From Sorex araneus (lineage: Eukaryota; Chordata; Mammalia; Eulipotyphla; Soricidae), in the NCBI RefSeq assembly GCF_027595985.1, contig NC_073311.1, positions 53,354,705 to 53,418,704 of the forward strand: DNA of 64,000 bases, written 5' to 3'. Numbering within the stretch: the first letter of the stretch is position 1; every line of letters begins with the position of its first letter. Shown piece after piece: positions 9,863 through 20,300 of this stretch. The position numbers and the translations under genes were made by a program. Under the pieces are notes generated by a model that made no database searches, was not told the origin of the DNA, and saw only the letters and a list, made by a program, of their open reading frames with translations.

Positions 9863-10260
9863 GTGGTGCCAGAGGAGGTTTGGCGGGTAAACACACACCT
9901 ACCCTTCGTTCGCGTCCTCTCCTGGGCACCGGGGTCCGTCCGCCTTTGCTGTTCTCCTTTGTGACGCAGGTGCCCTGGTCCGCTGCTCTTCAACCTCGAG
10001 TCCTCGGACACCAGGCCCTTGTCCAGGACGATTTCTGGCCGCACTGCAGTCCGGCCCCCTCCAGCCCCGGAGGTGGACCTGGCCCGCCCCCTCCTCTGTT
10101 TTCCCGTGTTCCCCCATTGCTCCCCAACACCCGGACCCAGCGGCTCCTGGCCGCACGCCTAATCCCACCCTCTTGCCTGTGTCACACACTGCTCACCTGC
10201 CCTGCCCCGAAATTCTAATCTCCACGTCTGCCAGGGCTCGTTTCATTCCTTCGTGCATGT

Positions 10261-10455
10261 TTTTTTTTTTTTCGGGGGGGGGGCCCAATTAGTGCTCAGG
10301 GGCCCTGAGGGTCACGCCCCAAGACACCTGATCAATCGATTCGGTGCTCGGGTCAAGTGCTCGGGGTGTCCAGGGTGGTGTCTGGAGCTGTGGACACCAG
10401 GCATGGGGCTCAGGGCCTCGGGCATGTGCCCTGGACCTGCCTCCCAGCCCGGTTC
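10261..10455 (-). mobile_element. Probable diverged antisense SINE
   Basis: T run followed by G-rich sequence and GTGCTCAGGGGCCC, ending in CTGCCTCCCAGCCC. The similarity is limited to these landmarks. Confidence 0.4.
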
Positions 10456-10721
10456 CTAATTCTTGATCACCTGAAACCCTGCTTCTAGTCCACGCCCAGA
10501 GCCGCTTCTAAGTACACCGGGTCGTGCAGGGACACGAGCAGCGATGGCGACAGGTCTTTGGTGACAGCCCTTGACTGTGGTCCTCCTCCGCAGGGCCACT
10601 TCCAGGCAGGCAATCTCGGGACCAGCCGGCGCGCACTGCATGCTAACACAGGGTAGCGCTGCGTGTTCTCATGAGCGCCTCAACATTTCCTGTTCTGGTT
10701 TAAAGGTTACGGTACCAACTG

Positions 10722-10855
10722 GACCGGAGACATAGTGCAGCAGGCAGGATGCTTGCACGTGGCCAAACCGGGTACCACGTAGGGTCCCCCGAGCCCTCCA
10801 GGAGGGATCCCTGAGCTCAAGTGCCAGGAGTGACCACAGGTCATGACCCGTAACA
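10722..10855 (+). mobile_element. Diverged SINE
   Basis: Sense landmarks GGACCGGAGACATAGTGCAG, GCTTGCACGTGGCC and AGTGCCAGGAGTGACC are in order, with box B decayed. Confidence 0.55.
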
Positions 10856-11112
10856 GGAAGGGAGGGAGGGGGGAGGGAGGGTAAGCATAAAGCATGAACT
10901 GTGTTTATTGACTGTTTTCCTTTGCAGTAAGGTTTGTGGCCGACAGGTCACCGGTGCTGAGGTTTGGGAATCAGATCCTGGGCGTGGGGCCCGGTGCCTC
11001 AGGGGCTGCGGCAGTTCCCCTCAGCCTCCCCTCCCAGGACCCCTGTGCGGGGCTTCCCGAGTGATTTAGGGCTCTCTCTGCACTTTGTGTGTCTGGGGGC
11101 GGGGGACTATTT

Positions 11113-11278
11113 GTGTTGTTGTATTAGGGCCACACCTTCTGATGCTTAAGTAATCACTCTTGGCTCTGCGTTCAAGAATCACTTCTGGCGGGCGCAGGGG
11201 TCCTATGGGATGCCCGGGGTTGAAAGTGGGTTGGCCAAGGCCAAGTGCACTACCCACTGGTCTACCTTTCTGGCCCCC
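11113..11278 (-). mobile_element. Diverged antisense SINE
   Basis: Landmarks GGGCCACACC, CACTCTTGGCTCTGCG, CCTATGGGATGCC and the terminal CTTTCTGGCCCC are in order. Confidence 0.75.
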
Positions 11279-11450
11279 TGTAGTGTTTCTCTGCCACATT
11301 TGGGAAGTGGGTGCGAGTGAGAGACCCCCATCGTAAGACACCCCCCACCCCCCACCCGCCGCCTCCCCCACAGCCCGGATGCTGCTGTTGGCGCCAGTGC
11401 AAAGAGGGAGCCCTTCTCATCCTTATGTAGAAACAGGTACCAGTTTTGAT

Positions 11451-11456
11451 TTTATT
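11451..11456 (-). terminator. DUSP16: Candidate DUSP16 poly(A) signal
   Basis: AATAAA on the minus strand, about 1.8 kb after the DUSP16 stop codon and at the end of a SINE-free stretch. Other AATAAA hexamers on this strand occur at 10904-10909 and 8267-8272, so the choice is uncertain. Confidence 0.35.
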
Positions 11457-13275
11457 TCATCATATTGACATACATGACACATCAAACGAGAACTGCACAA
11501 CTGAACCATTCAGCAGCTTGCCTCCCTCCAAAGGACACCGTTCACGCGAAACAGCGGTTCAGTCTGACCACCCGGCCCGGCACCGTCCTTCCCCGTTCCC
11601 CAGTGTGTCTCGCGGACGTCTGGCTCGGCCTGGAACCCACCTCTCCTCCGTGCCCGCCGCCTCGCGCCTCGCGGCTGGCCTCTGGCGCTTCGTCCCCTGG
11701 CAGAAGCAACCAAGGAACGAAGACAGCGGTGACAGAAGAGAGGACGGTGGCCAGGAGGGATCCCCGAGGATGGAGCCCCCCACCCTGGCCCCACCCCCAA
11801 CACGGACCCTCGGAACTCTCGGGACACGGCGAGGTGCGGGGTCACAACCAGAACTGCGGGTGACAGGACAGCTCGCGTCACGGAGCAGGACTCCGCCCCT
11901 TCTGTCCTCACCCCGTGCCCAGCCAAAGCGTGTTGTGTGTCACCAGAGGAAACGGTTAAATCGCCTCCCCGTCCACGGACTGTGCATGCTTCCAACATCG
12001 AAAAACCTGAGATATGAGTCAGCAACTAGCTACGCTCCAGGAAAGAGCAGGGCTGGCTGGGCAACGCGGGCCTCCCCGGGGAGCCCCCCCCCCCGGCACG
12101 GCTGGGAGTCGCGGGAGGCACCTCGTGTCCAGTGGCCTGAGCTGCGTCCACGACCGTGACCGCGGGGCAGGGATGGAGGGAGCTAGGTCCCAGCGTCTCG
12201 GCTGCTGCTTCTCGAACAACGACCGCCCCTCCCCCCCCCGGGTCACCCTGTCCTGTCCTGGGCCCACGGAACCAACCCCCTTTCTCACAGAGCCGTTCCC
12301 AGCCCCGAGAGTGAGTCAGATGGACCCGCAAGCACGAGCACGCGGCAGAGAGAAAACCGTCGTCGCCCGCCACTCGGGCGTGGAACCTTCTCGGGTCCTC
12401 TGTCCCGGGCACGTTCTGCCAGGAGCCCCCGGAGCGGCTGCCCCGCTCTCTGCCCAAGGAAAGGCACCTGTTTGCCCGCCCCGCCCCAGACTGTTCTGGA
12501 CATCTTTGATTTAGAGCTGGGGGGGGGGAGGTTGGGGGGCTGGAGGGGGGTGTCTTCCCCGTCCCCCACTTAAGCTTACAAATCATGATGCTGGACTGAT
12601 TTCCTAGATGCTCCCCCTTCTCTCCCTTTGTGAAACGCCGAGAGAATAAAAGGAGAAAGGAGAAAGGGACCGGCTGTGTCCCGCCCGCCCGCCCGCCCGC
12701 CCAGGAGCGCGCGGAGACGGCGTGGATGGGTCCGAGTGTCACTAGCTACCTACCTATTCACAATGCCTAGAAGACAGGCGGCGGGTGTGGGCGTGGCGAG
12801 GCCCCGTGTGTGGTCTGAGGTACAGGGTCTGCTGGAGGCAGATCTCCACAGGCCCCGAGGAGCGGTCTGCCCGGTGGGGCGGGGCGGGGTGTGGGGTGTG
12901 GGGTGCGGGCAGCGGGCAGCCGCTGACCGTTTCTCTGGGATCGACCGACCACTCGGGCGGGCGCCGTCCCTGGCGGGGCCTGCCAGCACCCCACAAGCTG
13001 GCTCAGTGTCAGCGCAGAGGGGCAGGGGAGGGGCAGGGCAGAGACGAGCATCTGAGATCAGGCGGGTACCGTCCGGCCTCCTCGGACGCTGAGCCGCCCA
13101 CCCCAGAGCCGCGGGGGGGTCTGGCGTCCGCCCTCCGGAAGGGGACAGCCGCGCGGCCCCGCGTGGCTCGCTCACCCCAGGGCTCCGTTTCCCCCCGACG
13201 GATGTATGTACAGATATATATATATATATATTTCAGATTTACAGGGACTAGTCCGCGGGGGCGGGGGCCGCCTGC
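11457..13275 (-). other. DUSP16: DUSP16 3' UTR (putative)
   Basis: SINE-free, GC-rich sequence between the stop codon and the first AATAAA. It includes a (TA)n run at about 13214-13231 shortly after the stop. No coding sequence is recognised; the open frames here are not supported. Confidence 0.5.
13214..13231. repeat. (TA)n microsatellite
   Basis: Short TA run within the first 70 bases of the DUSP16 3' UTR. Confidence 0.9.
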
Positions 13276-14332
13276 TCAGGACACCTCGATGACCTCCATG
13301 CTGCCGGAGAAGCTCGACTGGCTGCCCACCTTGCCCAGCTCCTCCCGGGCCCGGCTCTCGGACAGGAGCCCCTCACCGAACTCCATCTGGCAGCTGCGGC
13401 GCTTGAACTGCTTCTCGAAGGGGCTCTCCTCGTGCCAGCTGCGCCGCGAGTCGGCGCGGTCGCTGGGCTTGTGCCGCCGGCGCACGGACAGGCCCTGCTC
13501 GCCGCACGTGGGCAGCTGGCCGCAGCTGTAGGCCGAGTAGCCGCCGCCGCCGCTGCTGCCGTACACGGCCGAGGCCGGGTAGAAGTGGGAGGACTCGGCG
13601 GCGAAATACCAGCCGCCGGCGAGGGAGGCGGCGGCAGCCGGGGGCGCCAGGATGTCCGAGTGCCAGCCCTTGAGGCCGAAGAGGAAGCCGGGGTGGTGAT
13701 TGTCTTCGACGCTGCCGCTGCGGTGCAGGGCCGGCGCCGGGGGCCGCGGGGGGGCCCGGGGCGGGTGCGGCCTCGGGCCCTGGCTCTCGGGGGGCCGGGC
13801 AGGCTGCGGCCGCTCCTGGTCCGGGCTGCTCTCGGGGGTCTGCTCCGAGACCTCCTCCACCGGGGAGAACTGGCACAGCTTACCGGGCCCGTCCAGCGCG
13901 GCCGAGGGCTTGTAGTAGTCCAGGGCCTCGTCGGCGGCCAGCGCGTGCAGTGCCGAGGCGGCCACGCTGGCCGAGTACGACACGGACTTGATGTCCAGCG
14001 AGAAGGAGCGCTTGAGCCGGCTGCTGTCCTCCAGCCTGTCGGCCGGCAGGTGCAGCCCGTTGAGCGCCTGCACCAGGGGGCCGTCCTCGGGCGGGGGCCC
14101 TGCGGCCTCTGAGGTAGCGGGGTGGGCGCAGGGGGCGCCCCGGGGGCCCTCGGGGGCGGCGGCCGCGGCGACAGGGCCCGGCTCGCGCGGGGGCAGCTCC
14201 ACGGGCGGGGGCTTGGCTTTGCCCCGGGGGCCCGGTGTGCCGCTCTGGCCCTGGATCTTCTTCTCGTACTCCAGGAGCTGGCCCAGGAAGTTGAAGTTGG
14301 GCGATATGGTGGGTCTCTTCTCTTTCACAAAC
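13276..14332 (-). CDS. DUSP16: DUSP16 last coding exon (end of catalytic domain and C-terminal tail)
   Basis: Acceptor CCCCTCAG followed by GTTTGTGAAAGAG; the first G completes Arg272. It begins FVKEKRPTISPNFNFLGQLL, the final helices of the phosphatase fold, and ends SFSGSMEVIEVS with TGA at 13278-13276. The tail contains the DUSP16 segments LKRSFSLDIKSVSYSAS, FLFGLKGWHSDILAP, RRSWHEESPFEKQFKRRSCQ and EELGKVGSQSSFSGS. In the human protein the tail carries nuclear localisation and export signals and an ERK-phosphorylated serine; I did not map these here. Pro/Ala/Gly-rich segments such as PPPVELPPREPG and AAAAAPEGPRG look expanded, and third positions are nearly all G or C. A stretch between FLFGL and KGWHSD appears shorter than in human. 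Confidence 0.96.
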
Positions 14333-17300
14333 CTGAGGGGGGAGGGAGGCACGCTTAGAACACGGGGCAGGGAGGGGGGGCGAGGGGCGGGGGACACTGG
14401 CCTACTGGGTCCAGGAGCCCTGCATGAAGACCCCCGGGCCGGGACTCTCGCTTCGGTCACCTGGTCTGCAAAGAGCCTGCCTGAGAGCCGGCCCTGCCCT
14501 CCACGTGGGGACCCTCCCCTGCACCGTGAGGTAATGACCGAGGGCCAGACACGGCTCCCCGGGCTGAGCACGGAGCCAGGAGCGGCCCCCAATTGAGAAC
14601 GGGGCCCAGAAGGCGGGTGTGCGCCTGCTCGAGCCTCAAAGCCGTTTCGGCTTCGTTCCTCTGAGGTGGACGCGATGGGAGCACCAGCGATGAGGCAGGT
14701 TCTGCAGGCGGTCTCTGTGTCCCCGTCACACGGCAGAGGTGGGCGCAACACGAGGGGCAACGGCCGCCACCACACGCCTCAGCAGCTGCTCCGCCCCGTG
14801 CCAGGCCGGTGCTTTGATGGCCGCGTGCAAGACAGACTCGCGGGGCACCGGTCCTGACCCCCGGGCGGCCTGGCACGGGCCCGAAGGCACGTCCCGGCGC
14901 AGAAGCCGGACAGTGAGCCAGGGACAGAGGCGGCCGGGGCTGGGAGGCGGGAGGCCCTGGCCCTTCCGCAGGCAGATGCCGTCCGGGCCCACGTCCGGCA
15001 GACAGACGCTCCCCAGTAGGGACTCCGCGCCTGCCCCGAGACAGCGTGTGGGAGACGCGAGCGCCCCTCACCCAGGACACCCCAGCCCCGGATGCCTGGT
15101 TTCTCATCTGGGCGGGGGGGTGAGGGGAGGTCACTGTGCAGTCCGGCCAAAATTCTACAGGACGGAACAGGGTGATAAGTGGACATCACTGACCCCCGGG
15201 TTCCCAGGAGGAGCCGCACGGGGGAAGGAGCACTGAACGCTGAGCGCTGGGGCTCGCCCACCCACTGCTCCCTGCCGGGGCTCACCTGTAGGCCTCGTCC
15301 AGGGACATGTCCATCCTCTTCATGATGTAGGCGATGGCGATGGTGGCCGAGCGCGAGATGCCGGCCAGGCAGTGCACCAGCACGCAGCCGTTGGAGGCCT
15401 TGGCCTTCTCTGCGGGGCAGGGCGGGGCGGGAGGGGTCACGGTGAGCAGGGCGGGCCCCGGGGGACAGGCCCCCGCCCCGCCCACTCGCCTACTGCCCCG
15501 TCCCAGGTCACTGCCTCGGCACTCACATTCTCGAGACAGCTCGGGACCCCCCGGGAGGGCCCAGACCAAGCACCTTTTCCCAACGGGGACCCCAATTTCC
15601 TGCCGCTGCCCTATTTCTCTTTTCTCATGTTGGTTTTTGATGTTCGGGGGTTACTCCTGGGGTGCTGGGTATTGAACCCGGGTCAGCAGCATGCAAGGCT
15701 GCCAGCCACTGTGCAATCGCTCCAGCCCCGCTCCCTGTGTTTCTTTTGATGAAGCCATTGATTAAGCTGATTGAATTGGCTCCCTGTGTTTCATTCTTTT
15801 TTTTCTTTTTCCACCGCTTTTTGGGTCACACCCAGCGATTCTCAGTGATGCTCCTGGCTCAGCACTCAGGAATTACTCCTGGAGTCGTAAGGGGGACCTT
15901 ACGGGATGCCGGGGATTGAACCCGGGTCGGCCTCGTGCAAGGCAAATGCCCTACCTACTATACTATTGCTCCGGCCCTCCCTGTGTTTCACAAGGTGACT
16001 TTTCTCTGTTACCAAGTGGCCCAACTTTATTTGCCAGATTTAAAAAGCAAACTCTGCACAGATTAGGAATTCCTTCCAGCAGGTCGCTTTAATGAGGACC
16101 AAGGGACCTTCCTCTCCCCTGCTATCGGGGAGCAGGCCAGGGTCCCGCACGAGCTAGGCATGACCTCTCCCACTGGCCTGAAGAAACGGTCATTCTCTCC
16201 CTGGTACCCAAACCACAGGGGGCAGCTGGCCTCAGACGCTGGGTGAGAACAAAGGAATGAGGGGTCCCATCAATGATGCTCCCCTCATTGTTTGGGGACC
16301 CACAAGGGTGATGGGAGGGTGATAAAGCCCTCCCACACCCCGTTCTACACAGCATTGGACTTTACCCAATGTTGGGTACTGCCGTTGAGTTAAGTCTTCC
16401 CTTCTCACCCCGGGACAGGCTCTGCCCTACATCTACCAAATCTCACACCGTGTCTGTACTGAGCACAACTCCCATGCCACCACCGCCCATGTCATAAATA
16501 TCCCAGATTTCAATGTTCTACCCAAGACCAATCAAGCAGGACGAAATACTGGTGAATTCCTATGGAGTGATAAAACCCCCGAATGGCCCGGCCATCTGGG
16601 AAATGACAGCAGGGTGGCAGGGACAGCAGGGCATGGGGGGGGGGGGGAAGCTTCTCTTACCCCCATTTTAAACTCTAGCATAAAGTACGGTTTAGATCCA
16701 GGCTATGTGGTACTGGAATCAGGACAGACTCCCAGACTGATGGAACGGACTTAGAAAATCAGAGGGAAATCCAAGTATACGGAGAGTTCATCTTCACAAA
16801 GGAGGAAGGAATATGAAGTGAAGCAAGGAAAGCCGAGGAGTTCAATACTGGGAAAACTGGGACTCAGACCCGTTTCTCGAATCGTGTACAGGGTCAAAAT
16901 GAATTAAAGACCTTGATGCCAGGCCTGGATCCATGCAATACACTGAGGAAAATGTGTCATAAAGAATATTTTATCGGGGCTGGAGTGATAGCACAGCGGG
17001 TAGGGCGTTTGCCTTGCATGCAGCCGACCCGGGTTTGAATCCCAGCATCTCATGCGGTCCCCTGAGCACGGCCAGGGGTAATTCCTGAGTGCAGAGCCAG
17101 GAGTGACCCCTGAGCACCGCTGGGTGTGATCCAAAAAGCAAAAAAAAAATAAAATATTTTATGACACTAAATCTAGAAGCATCTTTGATGACCCGAGGCC
17201 ATTTGCCAAGCACACGAAAGCAAAGATTAAAAAAATGGGACTTAATCGGACTAAGAAACTTCTCTGTACCGTGAAGGAAACAATGAGCAGTGTTGGAGCG

Positions 17301-20300
17301 ATAGCACAGCAGGGAGGGCGCCTGTCTTGCATGCGCAGACCCCGGTTCGATCCCCAGCACACCACGTGGTCCCCCCAGCACTGCCAGGAGTGACTTCTCA
17401 GCACAGAGCCAGGAGTTAAGTCCTGAGCACTGCCGAGTATGGCCCAGTAACAAAAGCAGAAAAGATGGAGTGCTGCATCTCGTTCCTCCAGTTTCAGCGG
17501 CTGTTGGACATTTACAACTACACAATGTCAGACCCGGACCAGGCTCCACCTGGGCAGAGGGACCAACTTAGCCAGAGGGGAGGGCAACACACACAGGGTG
17601 GCACGTTGGACATGCCCAGGCTTCTGGTATCTCCGGCTCCTGCCGAAGAAAGAAGGGCGGCCACACCCACACCTCGGGCGGGTACGACAACACCCGGGGA
17701 GATGAGGGCCTCCCCACACAACACCAAGCACACTCACCGATGAAGTCCACCGATTTGTCCAGCCACGGCAGAATCTTCTCGCAGAAGCTGTCATTCACGG
17801 GCACGCGCAGGAAGTGCGAGTCGGGGATGAAGTCGGGCTTGGGGCAGGTGCTGCTGGCGTTGAGCACATAGCCGATCCCGTTCTGCTGCATCAGGTCCTG
17901 CGGACGGAAGGCGGACACCATGGAGGGGGTGGGGGGGGATTGGACGCCATGACAACATCGAGTTCCGTCCAAACCGGTTCGCAATCCCCAAGCACTATGA
18001 CAGTGCCCTGCGCCCAGCCCCCGCACGCCGTGATACTCAGACGCACGTTCACAGAGGACGCCTTGTAAGAACAAAAACGGGGACTGAAAATAGTGCGGCA
18101 GGGGCTGGAGCGACAGCACAGAGGGAAGGGCATTTGCCTTGCAGGCGGCCGACCCGGGTTCGATTCCCAGCATCCCATAGGGTCCCTGAACACCGCCAGG
18201 AGTGGTTCCTGAGTGCAGAGCCAGGAGTAACCCCTGAGCATCACCGGGTGTGACCCACAAAGACAAAATAAATAAATTATAAACATTCAAGTTAGGTCAC
18301 ACACAAAAAAATTCTCTTCCCGGGCTGGAGCAATAGCACAGTGGGTAGGGCATTTGCCTTGCATGCAGCAGACCCAGGTTCGATTCCCAGCATCCCATAT
18401 GGTCCCCCGAGCACTGCCAGGAGTGATTCCTGAGTGCATGAGCCAGGAGTAACCCCTGTGCATCACTGGGTGTGACCCAAAAAGAAAAAAAAATCTCTTC
18501 CCTCTCGTTTCTGTCTCATGGGGACCTGGAATATTTTAATTAAGGCCTAACAGGTCTGAGGACAAACCCCCCTGCCTGGTCATGGGCACTCTTCCCGGAG
18601 TCTGCAGAGGATAGGCTGGGCCCAGGGTGGCTCGGGCGTGGAGAGCACGGGGCAGAGAGTTCGAGTTTCTCCTGAAAAAGTCGTACAATTATTCCATTTG
18701 CTTGTTCTCTGGCCACTATTATAGGGTTGAGGGAGTCCACCTGCTTTACAGAGTTAACGGTCACTTTCATTCACACGTGGCAGCCAGTGACTTCCCATCA
18801 GGCCACAGAGACATTCTGAACATGGATCCGACCTGGCCTCAGTGTGGCGTGTGAAATGGGCACGGCCCAGCAAACAGTGCTCTCACTCTCCCTGCCATGG
18901 CCCGTGCCTGCTGCCTGGTGTGGGACTCAGCGCCGGGCAGGGCCACTTCCTCCGCAGGCCAGTGGGTGCCCAGGGGCCCAGCGAGGGCTTGGGATGTGGG
19001 AGGCCTGAGTCTGCCCCTCCCCCGCTCCACCCGGTCCCCCAAGCATTGCACAGGGCCGGAGCTGCCCCGAGCACCCCGAGGTGTAGCCCTTCCCAAACAC
19101 GTGACAAACAGGGCGGGGGTGGGGGAATTCTGGTATCAATATGCCCGTAAGTTACCATTCAAAAAACTAGTCTTTGTAACGGCAGAGCCTGGCAAGCTCC
19201 CTGTGACGTATTCGATATGCCAAAAACAGTAACAAGTCTCACAATGGAGATGTTACTGGTGCTCGTTCAAGCAAATAGATGAGCAACGGGATGACAGTGC
19301 TACAGTGATATGGGAAGGCAAAAAAAAATTTTTTTCAGATTTTTATGATCTTTTCTCTCTCTCTCTTTTCCCCCCCTCTCTCCTAATCCCCTGAGCCTCC
19401 CTGAAGCTGTGGCTTCTCTCCTGGGTGGATGCGGGTTCCGGGGGTCAGGGGCTGAGGTGAGGAGCATGGGGGTCAGCCGTTAGGGCCACAACACGGGCCC
19501 TCTCCTGCACGGGCCAGAGCGTGTGGTGCGTCTATGACGGGCAATGCCCGGGCAGCCACCATCGCCCTCCTCTGCCCGGCCCCACCGTCACGGAAACTTT
19601 TCTCCATGTGGATCAGGCGGACTGTCTGCCGCCTCGTCAGTCCTGAGGCCCGTGATGGCACGGGGACCCTCGAGGAAGTCCAGCAGCCCCTGGGAAGGGC
19701 CGTCTCACTCCTCGTCTCCAGTGACCAGCGGTGACCAGCCCAGGCAACAGTTTAGGTTCCCAGTGGTAACCCAGGAAGACAGCACAAAGGGCTGGAGCCC
19801 CCAGTTCCAACCCTCGCCCCCGAGTCCCCGCAACGCTGGGTGCAGCCCTGGCGCCTCCCTCCCCACCCCACAAGACACCCGGGCCTCCGAGCACTGCTGG
19901 GGAGTCCCACAGTGGGAGGCCATGCGCTGCCTCCCTGGGGGGAAGGTTTGGGGCGTCTGGGGCACAGCACCCCCTGGAGGGCGCCCGGGGGAGCACTCAC
20001 CTGGTTGAGGACGTCCCGCTGGCAGCCGAGATAGAGGTTGGGGAGGATCCGGGTGGGCCCGACGTTGGCCACAGGTAAGCAGGGCTGGGAGATGCAGGTG
20101 GGGACCACAGCGGCCTTCCCCTCGCAGAGGCCGGGGAAGCAGCGGGAGAACTCGGCGAAGCCGCCTGTGGGGGGTGGGGGGAGAGAGAGCGCACAGTCAG
20201 GCCACAGACCCCTCGTCGGAAGGGACTCGGGATGGGTGGACAGACAGACGGCCGCCCCAGGGTGCCAGGGGACGCAGTCCGCGAGCTTGGAGGCTTTCAG

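Larger units (their letters stand above)
3906..11450. other. Intergenic region between convergent BORCS5 and DUSP16
   Basis: Mixture of SINEs, an old L1 fragment and unique sequence. The longest stretch without a recognised repeat is about 7955-9545. No conserved coding signal is seen here; the open frames of 60-240 codons are not supported by any recognisable protein. Confidence 0.7.
15410..17737 (-). other. DUSP16: DUSP16 intron 5
   Basis: 2.3 kb, GTGAGT donor and CGCAG acceptor. It contains two SINEs antisense to the + strand, two sense SINEs and an old L1 fragment (listed). 15977-16690 is unique apart from possible L1 decay. Confidence 0.9.
17898..20000 (-). other. DUSP16: DUSP16 intron 4
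   Basis: 2.1 kb, GTGAGT donor and CGCAG acceptor. It contains two sense SINEs and one dispersed repeat of another family; 18500-19160 and 19320-19998 show nothing recognisable. Confidence 0.9.

Noticed and set aside
13373-14112. Overlapping antisense and alternative frames in the last DUSP16 exon (167 and 226 codons)
   Set aside because: Expected shadows in very GC-rich coding sequence; no family recognised.
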